In this document: one piece after another, positions 41,998 to 50,646 of the stretch
How positions within the stretch are numbered: position 1 is the stretch's first letter
Layout: each line of letters starts with the position of its first letter
Assembly (NCBI RefSeq): GCF_900111345.1
Contig: NZ_FOGY01000003.1
Location: 310,001 to 374,000 of the forward strand
Source of the DNA: Psychrobacillus sp. OK032
GTDB lineage: Bacteria > Bacillota > Bacilli > Bacillales_A > Planococcaceae
Length of the DNA stretch: 64,000 nt
Direction: 5' to 3'
Notes under the pieces: model-generated
Database searches by the model: none
Told to the model about the DNA's origin: nothing
What the model saw: the letters and a program-made list of their open reading frames with translations, nothing else
Translations under genes and position numbers: made by a program

Positions 41998-42201
41998 ATG
42001 ACGATTGTATCCTTTCTAATAATTGCTTGGATTTTAAGTTGGTTTAAGTTTGATCAACTATTTATCCAAGCAATTAAAGAGCTTTTCAAAAAAGAAGTTA
42101 CAAAAGCAACTTATTACTTTGTCTTTTTTTGTATAGGAGTAATAGGTGACCTAACCTTACTTTTAAATGGCACTTTTTATGATGTACTCAACACGCCATA
42201 A
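41998..42201 (+). CDS. Small two-helix membrane protein
   Basis: A 67-residue protein with hydrophobic segments at about 3-20 and 42-58, separated by a lysine-rich loop (KELFKKEVTKATYY). ATG 41998 follows GTGGAGG. A longer version from 41920 overlapping the previous gene is less likely. Function unknown. It is followed by a strong terminator and then array A3. Confidence 0.6.
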   Translation: MTIVSFLIIAWILSWFKFDQLFIQAIKELFKKEVTKATYYFVFFCIGVIGDLTLLLNGTFYDVLNTP

Positions 42202-42226
42202 AGGATCATCAGGATAAAGCAGTAAA

Positions 42227-42275
42227 AAATAATTGTTACTGGTGCCAGGCACTCGTAACAATTATTTGTTTTTGG
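42227..42275 (+). terminator. Intrinsic terminator
   Basis: AAATAATTGTTAC (42227-42239) pairs with GTAACAATTATTT (42255-42267), loop of 15, then GTTTTT. Confidence 0.9.
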
Positions 42276-42280
42276 AAAGA

Positions 42281-42384
42281 TGTGGCTTAGCGAGACAAAA
42301 CACCTCACGAAAACGACAAACTACCTATTGAACGCGACAAAACCACTAATCAAAGCGACAAACCACTCCGCGAACACGATAAAG
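42281..42384 (+). repeat. 21-bp-period GACA array A3
   Basis: Five copies with cores at 42294, 42315, 42336, 42357 and 42378 (the last is GATA), all exactly 21 bp apart. It begins GGCTTAGCGAGACAAAAC, 6 bp after a terminator tail. Confidence 0.9.
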
Positions 42385-42444
42385 CCTTCATGTCACTATG
42401 CCAGTCACCTGTAATATAACTGTAATATATTATTTTGCAGCATG

Positions 42445-42473
42445 ACCCCCATAAACCAAAGTGCTTCCACGAA
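42445..42473 (+). promoter_or_regulatory. Candidate sigma-I promoter
   Basis: ACCCCC (42445-42450) and CGAA (42470-42473) are separated by 19 bases. The sigma-I promoter described in B. subtilis has an ACCCCC -35 and a CGAA -10. The sigI-rsgI pair starts less than 1 kb downstream. It would drive the secreted-protein gene at 42531, 58 bp away. Confidence 0.5.
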
Positions 42474-42530
42474 TAATAGAATGTCCGAGTAAAAGAACAA
42501 GGGCGAAACTATATTTGAGGTGATAACACA

Positions 42531-43235
42531 ATGCAAATGAAATGGAAGAAAACTGGAGCCGCATTATTAGTAGCTGGTATGACATTAACAGGTGCTACTT
42601 ATGCATGGGCCAATGAGAACTTGTTTGACACAGTGGACTTAAGCAAACTGAATTCTAATAATGCTGAAAAAACAACAGGAAATTCTGTGCGAGCGGTTGT
42701 AACAATTCCAGAAAATCCGGTAAAGTCTGCACCAGATCAATCAGCTGTAAAAAGGGTTGAAACCACTGAAAAAGCAAGTGATCTTCCTAAAATTCCTGAA
42801 GGCTACACGGCAGGAAACTTAGAAGCACTTATTAAAGCATATGAAAATGCAGGAAGTCCAACTGCAAAAGCAGAAATCAAACGCAACATTGAACATGCAA
42901 TTGCAAAGTTTGAAGCTTCTCAAAAAGTGGAAACGACAGAACTACCAGTAGTGAAAGCACCAATAGTAGAGACTACTGAAAAAGAAAAAGCTGCTAACAA
43001 AGAAGAACGTAAAGCCCTTCAAGAAAAGCATAAAGCAGAACACAAAGCGCTTAAGGAAAAACAAAAAGAAGAGCGTAAGGCTTTAAAAGAAGATGACGAT
43101 GATGATAATGATGATCATGATCATAAAGAAATAAAAGAACAACAAAAACAAGCAAAAAAAGCTTTAAAAGAAAAACAAAAAGCAGAGAAACACGCAAATA
43201 AAAAGCACAAAAAAGATGATAAAAACAAAGACTAA
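42531..43235 (+). CDS. Secreted protein with Lys/Glu-rich charged tail
   Basis: A 234-residue protein with a signal peptide (MKWKKTGAALLVAGMTLTGA then TYAWA, about 1-27). The C-terminal half (about 150-234) is a repeated basic/acidic region of ERKALKE-type segments with an Asp-rich patch (DDDDDNDD). The TAGNLEALIKAYENA segment is a short helix. It is preceded by a candidate sigma-I promoter and followed by sigI and rsgI, whose product has a similar charged tail. A cell-wall- or metal-binding role is possible but not shown. Confidence 0.75.
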   Translation: MQMKWKKTGAALLVAGMTLTGATYAWANENLFDTVDLSKLNSNNAEKTTGNSVRAVVTIPENPVKSAPDQSAVKRVETTEKASDLPKIPEGYTAGNLEALIKAYENAGSPTAKAEIKRNIEHAIAKFEASQKVETTELPVVKAPIVETTEKEKAANKEERKALQEKHKAEHKALKEKQKEERKALKEDDDDDNDDHDHKEIKEQQKQAKKALKEKQKAEKHANKKHKKDDKNKD

Positions 43236-43321
43236 TCATTTTGCAGAATAACCGCTTTTCATTTTCCGTTCAGCCTATTACAATAAAGGACGACCGGATG
43301 AAGTGAGAACGGAGGGTATGT

Positions 43322-44077
43322 ATGCTTTTGTCCATATTACAGGGATTATTCAAAACAAAAACAAAACAAACAACGAGCGAACTTGCTCAAAAGGCGAAAG
43401 TTGGTGATGAGGAGGTTCTTAGTGACCTCCTTTTGGCCTTTACCCCTTTTATGAAAAAAACGGCATCCTTTATTTGTAAAAGACAGATTGATGAGCATGA
43501 TGAGGAGTTTAGCGTGGCGATGAATGGATTTCACGAAGCGGTGATGGCTTTTGATTCCAAAGAAAATGCCTCGTTACAAACGTTTGCGCATTTAATAATA
43601 AAAAGACGAATGATCGATTTTATCCGAAAAGAGACCGTTAGAAATGAAAAAGTACTATTAATGCAAGCAACTGGAGAAGAAGCGGCTTCATCAGAACAAC
43701 ATTTTTTATTGGATAAACAATCAGTCAGTACATACATAGAAGAACAGCAAACCGCTACAAGACGAGAAGAACTAAACCGTTACCGTGAATTATTAGAGAG
43801 GTTTAATTTATCATTTGAAGAACTTACAAAAGTAGCACCAAAGCATGCGGATGCAAGAAAAACGGCATTTCAAATAGCACAAATTATTGCCGAAACCGAA
43901 GAGTTCTATGACCACTTAATGAAAACCAAACAACTACCATTGAAAGAAATCGAAGCAATCGTCGAGGTATCCCGAAAAACATTGGAACGGCATCGTAAAT
44001 ATATGATTGCCGTTGTCTTACTATTAAATAGTGACTTCGTTTATATAAAAGAGTATGTAAAAGGAGAAATCATATGA
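43322..44077 (+). CDS. sigI: RNA polymerase sigma factor SigI
   Basis: A 251-residue sigma-70-like factor. A region-2-like part (about 38-104) includes FHEAVMAFD and TFAHLIIKRRMIDFIRKE. A C-terminal helix-turn-helix (about 205-245, LPLKEIEAIVEVSRKTLERH) takes the place of region 4. This layout is that of SigI, which in Bacillus controls heat and cell-wall-stress genes. The gene overlaps rsgI by 4 bp, as sigI and rsgI always do. It probably drives its own transcription from the upstream sigma-I site. Confidence 0.9.
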   Translation: MLLSILQGLFKTKTKQTTSELAQKAKVGDEEVLSDLLLAFTPFMKKTASFICKRQIDEHDEEFSVAMNGFHEAVMAFDSKENASLQTFAHLIIKRRMIDFIRKETVRNEKVLLMQATGEEAASSEQHFLLDKQSVSTYIEEQQTATRREELNRYRELLERFNLSFEELTKVAPKHADARKTAFQIAQIIAETEEFYDHLMKTKQLPLKEIEAIVEVSRKTLERHRKYMIAVVLLLNSDFVYIKEYVKGEII

Positions 44078-44988
44078 TGCGCACATACAAGGGCATTGTT
44101 TGCGAGAAGAAAAATGAATATATGGTTTTTCTGACGAAGGAAGGTGAGTTTCTGCGCGGGACTCCAATAGGACCTACTCCAGAAGTGGGAGAGGAAGTGG
44201 AATTTCATCTAGTAGCGGTACCCAAGCTTCTTCGAAAGCGAATGAAACCCCTCTTCGTAGGACCGGCTATAGTCGCAGCAGTGCTTCTGCTATTTGTAGT
44301 AGCATCTTTGATTCCTCAAACGAGTAACGCCTACGCTTACGTTCAGCTAGAAGGTGAAACAACCGTAGAACTAGGAGTGGATGAAGAAGGCAACGTTGTC
44401 TCGCTTCGCTCTTTAGATGAATCGACTCTCTTTGAACTGGATGAATGGGAAGGACTCCCACTGAATATCGTGTTAGCAGAAGCGATGAATCAATTGCAAT
44501 CTACGAATGAAGACATCGATATCACCACCGTGTATGAAAAGGAAGACCAGGAAGAATTAAAAAAACGCATCGACCAAGCAGTAAACGAAGTCCAAAAACA
44601 ACCGAAAAATAATACCGAAAACACAAAACCAATCCAAAAAGAAACACCGCCAGCTGTGGAACATAAACCTAAAGAAAAAGAACCAGTTATTAATACACAT
44701 AAAGAACAACCGAAACCCGACAATGACCCAAATATAAATCAAAACAAAGAAAAACAACGAGAAATAAAACACCAAGAGAAACAACAAAAGCAACTAGACA
44801 AACAGCATGAAAAACAACAAAAAGAGCAAGAAAAGTTGGAAAAGAAAAAAGAAAAAGAAGAAGAAAAAGCACAAGCCAAGCAAGAGAAAGAAGAAGAAAA
44901 GGCAAAGAAACAATTAGAGAAGAATGAAAGAAAGAATAAAGACAACGATGATGAACAGGAAGAAGAAGAAAATAATGACGATGAATAG
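44074..44988 (+). CDS. rsgI: RsgI-like anti-sigma-I factor with extended charged tail
   Basis: A 304-residue membrane protein. The N-terminal anti-sigma domain (about 1-55) has KGIVCEKKNEYMVFLTKEGEF, followed by one transmembrane helix (about 60-80). The extracellular part starts AYAYVQLEGETTVELGVD and then becomes a low-complexity Lys/Glu/Gln tail (about 160-304). In RsgI proteins the segment after the membrane usually carries an Asn-Pro self-cleavage site (INPSIEL); here the matching stretch reads GETTVEL, so that site is absent. GGAG lies 8 bp before the ATG. Confidence 0.88.
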   Translation: MMRTYKGIVCEKKNEYMVFLTKEGEFLRGTPIGPTPEVGEEVEFHLVAVPKLLRKRMKPLFVGPAIVAAVLLLFVVASLIPQTSNAYAYVQLEGETTVELGVDEEGNVVSLRSLDESTLFELDEWEGLPLNIVLAEAMNQLQSTNEDIDITTVYEKEDQEELKKRIDQAVNEVQKQPKNNTENTKPIQKETPPAVEHKPKEKEPVINTHKEQPKPDNDPNINQNKEKQREIKHQEKQQKQLDKQHEKQQKEQEKLEKKKEKEEEKAQAKQEKEEEKAKKQLEKNERKNKDNDDEQEEEENNDDE

Positions 44989-44996
44989 AATATCCT

Positions 44997-45032
44997 AAAA
45001 AGAGGCGTCTCACCAGAGATTCGTCCTCTTTT
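44997..45032 (+). terminator. Intrinsic terminator of rsgI
   Basis: AAAAAGAGG (44997-45005) pairs with CCTCTTTT (about 45025-45032) around a larger loop, followed by T-rich DNA. Confidence 0.7.
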
Positions 45033-45043
45033 CTGGGAATACC

Positions 45044-45145
45044 TGGCTTACCGAGACAAACCATAGCCCGAACGCGACAAACAGACCCTCCAACGCGACA
45101 AACTACTGCTCGAACGCGACATACCACCCCTCCAACACGACAAAC
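45044..45145 (+). repeat. 21-bp-period GACA array A4
   Basis: Five copies with cores at 45055, 45076, 45097, 45118 and 45139, all exactly 21 bp apart. It begins GGCTTACCGAGACAAA, 12 bp after the rsgI terminator. Confidence 0.9.
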
Positions 45146-45182
45146 CCAAACACTACGAATCTCGAAATATACAATAATACAA

Positions 45183-45211
45183 TTGACTTTATATTTATGC
45201 AGTATTATACT
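45183..45211 (+). promoter_or_regulatory. Promoter of the argCJBD operon
   Basis: TTGACT (45183-45188), 17-base spacer and TATACT (45206-45211), 33 bp before argC. The surrounding AT-rich stretch could hold ArgR (AhrC) operators, but no convincing ARG box could be assigned by eye. Confidence 0.65.
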
Positions 45212-45243
45212 TATTTCTAATATATACGTAGAGGTGAACGATA

Positions 45244-46278
45244 ATGAAGGTAGGTATAATTGGGGCAACAGGATACGGTGGGCTAGAACTGATTCGGCTT
45301 CTTCATAACCACCAAGAAGTTGAAAACATTGATTTGTTCACTTCTTCGGAAGAGGGAATACAATTTTCGCATAAATATACACATTTAATGAATATTCACG
45401 ATCAACCATTACTAAAAATCGAAAATGATAAACTAGCAAACTACGACGTCATCTTCACGAGCACGCCATCAGGAGTTTCCACAGAACTTTTGCCTCCATT
45501 AATCGGAGCAGGACCGAAACTCATCGATCTGTCAGGTGACTTCCGTCTAAAAGATGCATCCGAGTACGAACAATGGTATAAAAAAACACCAGCACCACCT
45601 GAAGCGGTGGCACAAAGTGTATACGGGCTAACCGAATGGAACGAACAAGATATCAAACAAGCGCAATTAATCGCAAACCCAGGTTGTTACCCGACGGCTG
45701 TCTTACTTTCTGTCCTGCCACTTATTAAAGAAAACCTAATTGACGCATCGGGACTCGTAATTGATGCGAAAAGTGGAATTTCCGGAGCGGGCAACAAGCC
45801 GAACCAAATGACGCATTTCAGTGAAACGAATGAAAACACAGCTATTTACAAAATTCATGAACACCAACATATACCAGAAATCGAGCAAGCAATCAGCAAC
45901 TTTGCAGGCCAAACAGCGCCAGTCACATTCACTACCCATCTAGTGCCGATGACAAGAGGGATTATTACAACTAGTTATGCACCAGTAACCTCAGGGGTAA
46001 CGGAAGAACAGCTCACAAACGCACTAGAAGAGACATATGCCAACCACCCGTTTGTCCGAATCATTAAAGCATCAAACAAATTCGGCACAAACCAAGTGTA
46101 TGGCTCGAACTTCTGTGACATACATGTGAGACTAGACCCCAGAACGAACCGAGCGACTATCGTTTCGGTTATCGATAACTTGGTGAAAGGAGCAGCCGGG
46201 CAAGCGATTCAAAACATGAACGTTCAGTTCGGTTTGGATCAAACGACAGGCCTCCAGCAAGTCCCACTTTTCATTTAA
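45244..46278 (+). CDS. argC: N-acetyl-gamma-glutamyl-phosphate reductase
   Basis: ArgC reduces N-acetylglutamyl-phosphate to the semialdehyde with NADPH in arginine synthesis. The 344-residue protein has the nucleotide-binding GATGYGGLELIRLL (7-20) and the catalytic Cys148 in NPGCYPT. It is the first gene of argCJBD. ACGTAGAGGTG precedes the ATG. Confidence 0.96.
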   Translation: MKVGIIGATGYGGLELIRLLHNHQEVENIDLFTSSEEGIQFSHKYTHLMNIHDQPLLKIENDKLANYDVIFTSTPSGVSTELLPPLIGAGPKLIDLSGDFRLKDASEYEQWYKKTPAPPEAVAQSVYGLTEWNEQDIKQAQLIANPGCYPTAVLLSVLPLIKENLIDASGLVIDAKSGISGAGNKPNQMTHFSETNENTAIYKIHEHQHIPEIEQAISNFAGQTAPVTFTTHLVPMTRGIITTSYAPVTSGVTEEQLTNALEETYANHPFVRIIKASNKFGTNQVYGSNFCDIHVRLDPRTNRATIVSVIDNLVKGAAGQAIQNMNVQFGLDQTTGLQQVPLFI

Positions 46279-46295
46279 AACTAGGAGGAATTAAT

Positions 46296-47519
46296 TTGAC
46301 AACAGTAACTACGATGAAATCAATTTCATATAAAAATATCGCATCACCAAAAGGCTTTAAAGCAACGGGTATCCATTGCGGGCTTAAACACAAGAAAAAA
46401 GATTTAGCACTACTAGTGAGCGACGTTCCGGCAAGTGTTGCCGGTGTATTCACAACAAACGTATTCCAAGCTGCACCACTACTTGTCTCAAAAGAAGTCG
46501 TGCAAAACACGGGCAAAATGCAAGCAATCATCGTTAATTCAGGAAACGCCAATTCATGCACAGGCAAACAAGGTATGATCGATGCTTACACGATGCAACA
46601 AAAAGCAGCGGAAAAACTAGGCATCGAACCAAACTTAGTAGGTGTTGCATCCACAGGTGTAATCGGCGAAATCATGAAAATGGAGCCATTACTTGAAGGC
46701 ATTCAAAAACTTCATCCGATCGACGAGCTTGAAGGGGCAATGGACTTTGCATTAGCAATCATGACAACAGACACAGTAACGAAAAATACATCTTACAAAA
46801 CAACGATCGACGGGAAAGAAGTAATCTTTGCCGGAACCGCAAAAGGCTCTGGAATGATTGAGCCAAACATGGCGACGATGCTTGGATTTATCACAACCGA
46901 TGCGAATATCGAATCGAATCATTTGCAAGCGGCGCTAAAATCTATTACTGACGTAACATTCAACTCCATTACAGTGGACGGCGACACATCCACAAACGAC
47001 ATGGTGATTGTTATGGCAAATGGTCTAGCAGAAAACAACACGCTTACACCAGACCACCCAGACTGGGAAAACTTCATCCAAGCACTTCATGCGGTCTCTC
47101 AAGATTTAGCGAAAATGATTGCAAAAGATGGGGAAGGCGCGACAAAACTAATCGAAGTGGAAGTGCAAGGAGCAGCAACCGATGAGGAAGCACGCAAAGT
47201 TGCGAAAACAGTAGTAGGCTCACCACTTGTTAAAACGGCTATTTTTGGAAGTGACGCAAACTGGGGAAGAATCATCGCTGCTGTAGGTCGTAGCGGTGCA
47301 CAAATAGACCCAAATAACGTTAAAATTAAAATCGGAGACGCCGATGTAGTGGAAAAAGGCGAACCAGTTCCGTTCTCAGAGGACGATTTATTTAATTATT
47401 TAAAACAGCATGAAGTGAAAATTACCGTCGAACTAAACAATGGCAACGGCCAAGGAATAGCGTGGGGGTGCGATTTAACGTATGACTATGTCCAAATCAA
47501 CGCAACCTACCGCTCTTAA
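46296..47519 (+). CDS. argJ: Bifunctional ornithine acetyltransferase/N-acetylglutamate synthase
   Basis: ArgJ recycles the acetyl group from N-acetylornithine to glutamate and may also make N-acetylglutamate from acetyl-CoA. The 407-residue precursor has the self-cleavage nucleophile Thr194 in EPNMATMLGF, where it splits into two chains. Start at TTG 46296 after CTAGGAGG. The 3' end overlaps argB by 38 bp. Confidence 0.95.
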   Translation: MTTVTTMKSISYKNIASPKGFKATGIHCGLKHKKKDLALLVSDVPASVAGVFTTNVFQAAPLLVSKEVVQNTGKMQAIIVNSGNANSCTGKQGMIDAYTMQQKAAEKLGIEPNLVGVASTGVIGEIMKMEPLLEGIQKLHPIDELEGAMDFALAIMTTDTVTKNTSYKTTIDGKEVIFAGTAKGSGMIEPNMATMLGFITTDANIESNHLQAALKSITDVTFNSITVDGDTSTNDMVIVMANGLAENNTLTPDHPDWENFIQALHAVSQDLAKMIAKDGEGATKLIEVEVQGAATDEEARKVAKTVVGSPLVKTAIFGSDANWGRIIAAVGRSGAQIDPNNVKIKIGDADVVEKGEPVPFSEDDLFNYLKQHEVKITVELNNGNGQGIAWGCDLTYDYVQINATYRS

Positions 47520-48258
47520 ACGCATCGTCATCAAGCTCGGCGGAAGTATGCTCGAACGGTTAAATGAAACCCATATCGCAAACTTCAAAAGCTTGCAACA
47601 ACAAGGTATCGACCTCATCATCGTTCACGGCGGAGGTCCTGCCATCAACAAACAACTAGAAAAAAACGGCGTCACATCCACAACAGTGGGCGGAATCCGC
47701 GTAACATCCGAAGAAGCAGTAAGCATCGTCCAGTCCACCTTGATCGGTCAAGTGAACCCACCACTAGTTCACCAACTCAATAAAGGCGGAATTACCGCAA
47801 TCGGATTAAGTGGCTACGACAACTTACTAACCTGCGCATTTCTAGACAAAGAAACATATGGCTTCGTCGGAGAAATAAAAGAAGTAAACAGCCAACTACT
47901 CGAAACCTTGCTCACAAATGGCATCATGCCAGTCATTTCCTGCTTCGGTTGCACAAATGACGGCACGCCGCTCAACATAAACGGCGACACAGTAGCGAGC
48001 AAAATCGCAGGGGCAATAAAAGCAGAAAGCCTGCTACTAGTGACCGACACACCAGGTATTAAAATCAACGGGGAAGTGCAACAAGTAGTAACTGCAAAAG
48101 CAATAAACGACTGGATTGAATCCTCAGACATTTATGGAGGAATGATTCCAAAAGTAACTGCAGCACTAGATTGTCTCGCTGAAGGCATCCCGTCCGTCAA
48201 AATTGTCGGCGAAACATTAGAAGGAACAACCATTTTACAGCAGGAGGTTTATGCATGA
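47482..48258 (+). CDS. argB: Acetylglutamate kinase
   Basis: ArgB phosphorylates N-acetylglutamate. The 258-residue amino-acid-kinase protein has KLGGSM at about 18-23 and HGGGPAINK in the substrate loop. ATGs at 47482 and 47488 both lie inside argJ; the start is not certain. GGGGGTG upstream may serve as ribosome-binding site. The stop overlaps the argD start by 4 bp. Confidence 0.94.
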   Translation: MTMSKSTQPTALKRIVIKLGGSMLERLNETHIANFKSLQQQGIDLIIVHGGGPAINKQLEKNGVTSTTVGGIRVTSEEAVSIVQSTLIGQVNPPLVHQLNKGGITAIGLSGYDNLLTCAFLDKETYGFVGEIKEVNSQLLETLLTNGIMPVISCFGCTNDGTPLNINGDTVASKIAGAIKAESLLLVTDTPGIKINGEVQQVVTAKAINDWIESSDIYGGMIPKVTAALDCLAEGIPSVKIVGETLEGTTILQQEVYA

Positions 48259-49379
48259 GTGCATTATTTCAAAACTACGCACGCCGCCCTGTTCATATAG
48301 TGCAAGGGAAGGGCACAATCGTAACAGATGACACAGGAAAAGAATATCTCGATTTCACAAGCGGCATCGCGGTACTAAGTCTCGGCCATGCGCACCCTGC
48401 AATCGTGCAAGCCATTCAACAACAAAGCGAAAAACTATGGCACACTTCGAATCTATTCGAAAGCCCAGAACAAGAAAAACTAGCAGCAACGCTTGTAAAA
48501 GATACTCATCTTTCGCATGCATTTTTCTGTAACAGCGGAGCAGAAGCGAACGAAGCTGCGATTAAAATGGCGCGTAAACATACAGGAAAGAACGTCATCA
48601 TCACATTCGAAAAATCATTCCATGGTCGAACATTCGGCGCAATGTCCGCAACCGGGCAAGAAAAAATACGCCAAGGCTTCGGTCCTTTACTCGAAACATT
48701 TCGCACCATCCCTTTCAATGACATACAGGCGTTAGAGGCTGCAATCGACAGTGAAGTAGCAGCAATCATGCTCGAAGTTATTCAAGGAGAAGGAGGAGTA
48801 AACAAAGTATCGTCTGAATTCGCACAAGCAATTGCAGACATTTGCGAATCAAAAGGCATTTTACTGATCATCGACGAAGTGCAAACAGGCATCGCACGCA
48901 CCGGAACTCGCTACGCATACGAGCAAACCGTCCTAAAACCGGACATCATGACACTCGCAAAAGGTCTCGGCGGCGGCTTCCCTATTGGGTCTATGCTCGG
49001 CACAAGTGCACTATACGACACATTCAGTCCCGGCACGCACGGCACGACATTCGGCGGTAACCCACTAGCAGTAGCCGTCGCGCAAACCGTGCTCGACAAT
49101 GTGTTCACTACTGAATTTTTAGATGCTGTCAATGAAAAATCTGCCTACCTTTTAGATAAATTAAGAACAGCACTACCGAATCATCAAATCGTCGGCTCCG
49201 GCTTACTGCTCGGTATCGCATGCGAAGAAGAAGTAGCACCATACATCGAAAAAGCAGAACAAGCAGGTCTCTTACTAGTAGGAGCAGGTCCAAACGTCAT
49301 CCGACTCCTGCCACCACTAACGGTCACAACCGAAGAAATCGACCAAGCAATCAACATACTTTCTTCTATATTAAAATAA
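48255..49379 (+). CDS. argD: Acetylornithine aminotransferase
   Basis: This class-III PLP aminotransferase makes N-acetylornithine. The 374-residue protein has NSGAEANEAAIKMAR (93-107), FHGRTFGAM (122-130), IDEVQTGIARTG (206-217) and the PLP lysine Lys236 in TLAKGLGGGF. It closes the argCJBD transcript, which ends in a terminator. carAB and argF, which follow argD in B. subtilis, are not here. Confidence 0.96.
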   Translation: MSALFQNYARRPVHIVQGKGTIVTDDTGKEYLDFTSGIAVLSLGHAHPAIVQAIQQQSEKLWHTSNLFESPEQEKLAATLVKDTHLSHAFFCNSGAEANEAAIKMARKHTGKNVIITFEKSFHGRTFGAMSATGQEKIRQGFGPLLETFRTIPFNDIQALEAAIDSEVAAIMLEVIQGEGGVNKVSSEFAQAIADICESKGILLIIDEVQTGIARTGTRYAYEQTVLKPDIMTLAKGLGGGFPIGSMLGTSALYDTFSPGTHGTTFGGNPLAVAVAQTVLDNVFTTEFLDAVNEKSAYLLDKLRTALPNHQIVGSGLLLGIACEEEVAPYIEKAEQAGLLLVGAGPNVIRLLPPLTVTTEEIDQAINILSSILK

Positions 49380-49411
49380 GAAGCTACAACTTGAATTAAA
49401 GCGCTATTCAC

Positions 49412-49448
49412 AAATAGGACCGCCCTATCAAATAGGCCGGTCTTATTT
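49412..49448 (+). terminator. Intrinsic terminator of the arg operon
   Basis: AAATAGGACCG (49412-49422) pairs with CGGTCTTATTT (49438-49448) with one mismatch. Confidence 0.75.
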
Positions 49449-49454
49449 GAATTT

Positions 49455-50075
49455 CCAAAATAAGCCTAAGCGAGACATAACCCACCCTGAACGCGACAAG
49501 CTACACATCGAACGCGACAAAACCCCCTCCGAACACGACAAACCCCCAGCCCAAAGCGACAAACTCAAAAAGGAAGCCCTTTGCAGGTGCAAAGGGCAAA
49601 ATCATTTAACCAAATCTAGCAAAATATGCTTAAGCGAGACAAAACACACCGCGAACGCGACATACCAAACATCGAACGCGACAAAACCCCCTCCGAACAC
49701 GACAAGCCCCCAGCCCAAAGCGACAAACTCAAAAAGGAAGCCCTTTGCCAGTGCAAAGGGCAAAATCATTTAACCAAATCTAGCAAAATATGCCTAAGCG
49801 AGACAAAACACACCGCGAACGCGACATACCAAACATCGAACGCGACAAAACCCCCTCCGAACACGACAAGCCCCCAGCCCAAAGCGACAAACCCAAAAAG
49901 GAAGCCCTTTGCCAGTGCAAAGGGCAAAATCATTTAACCAAATCCGGAAAAATAAGCCTAAGCGAGACATAACCCACCGCGAACGCGACAAACCAGACAT
50001 CGAACGTGACATAACCCCCTCCGAACACGACAAACCCCCAGCCCAAAGCGACAAACCCAAAAAGGAAGCCCTTCG
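49455..50075 (+). repeat. Array A5: four 164-bp tandem units of 21-bp-period GACA repeats with hairpins
   Basis: The first cores of the four units are at 49474, 49638, 49802 and 49966: exactly 164 bp apart. Each unit has five copies at exact 21-bp steps (for example 49802, 49823, 49844, 49865, 49886). Each of the first three units is followed by a GCCCTTTGC/GCAAAGGGC hairpin (49576-49597, 49740-49761, 49904-49925); the fourth hairpin is degenerate. Units 2 and 3 are almost identical, so recent duplication is likely. In about 90 bases of one unit the + strand has only three or four T. Confidence 0.93.
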
Positions 50076-50102
50076 CCGGTGCAAAGCACAAAAAAACAAC
50101 CA

Positions 50103-50130
50103 TTGCAATCACCCAATAATATGGTACACT
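50103..50130 (+). promoter_or_regulatory. Promoter before the SRPBCC gene
   Basis: TTGCAA (50103-50108), 16 bases, then extended -10 TGGTACACT (50122-50130). Confidence 0.55.
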
Positions 50131-50176
50131 TTAGAAAAATTCACCAACTATTCCGTATATGAAAAGGAGCGCACAC

Positions 50177-50644
50177 ATGCTAACTTGGCACAAAGAAATC
50201 ACAATCCCAGCACCAATCGAAACAATTTGGAACCTATTTGACCTCGACCACATCCAAAGAATCATGCCCAACATAGTAGAACACAAACCACTAGAAATAA
50301 AAGAAGGCGTCGTCGGCTCTACCTATCAGCAAACCTACAAAGAAGGAAAAAGAACCCAAACGTATATCGTAACGGACATCGAGTACGAAAACACAACGCA
50401 TAAAAAGCACAACAAAATCGAGTTTACTTTAGCAAAACTATTTAAAATCCAAGCTGGCTTCACCTTAATCAAAGTCGATGAGCATACAACTAGATTTATC
50501 TACACTGGTCAAAATGAAGGCGTCAGTTTAATGGGACGCATTTTTGCTAAACTAGGTAGCCAAAAACAAAACGAAAAAGTAGTAAATGACTTTGTAGAGC
50601 TAGTTCGCACGGAAGCATTAAAAGACGCAACTAAGGTGGTATAA
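50177..50644 (+). CDS. SRPBCC (START/Bet v1-like) family protein
   Basis: A 155-residue protein beginning MLTWHKEITIPAPIETIWNL, the typical start of the SRPBCC hydrophobic-ligand-binding fold (a beta strand then PxxxVW-like helix entry). The ligand is unknown. ATG 50177 follows AAAAGGAG. A DUF1761 gene starts 2 bp after its stop, so they form a small operon. Confidence 0.75.
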   Translation: MLTWHKEITIPAPIETIWNLFDLDHIQRIMPNIVEHKPLEIKEGVVGSTYQQTYKEGKRTQTYIVTDIEYENTTHKKHNKIEFTLAKLFKIQAGFTLIKVDEHTTRFIYTGQNEGVSLMGRIFAKLGSQKQNEKVVNDFVELVRTEALKDATKVV

Positions 50645-50646
50645 CT

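Noticed and set aside
44690-45268. A 192-residue minus-strand frame across rsgI and array A4
   Set aside because: It is the shadow of the low-complexity Lys/Glu tail and of the array; no start signals or known domain.
49447-50241. Long open frames through array A5 with a heptad translation of RDKTPSE type
   Set aside because: The 21-bp period keeps any frame open by chance, no ribosome-binding site precedes the frames, and arrays A1 and A6 contain 20- and 22-bp steps that break the frame. The arrays are better explained as DNA or RNA elements.
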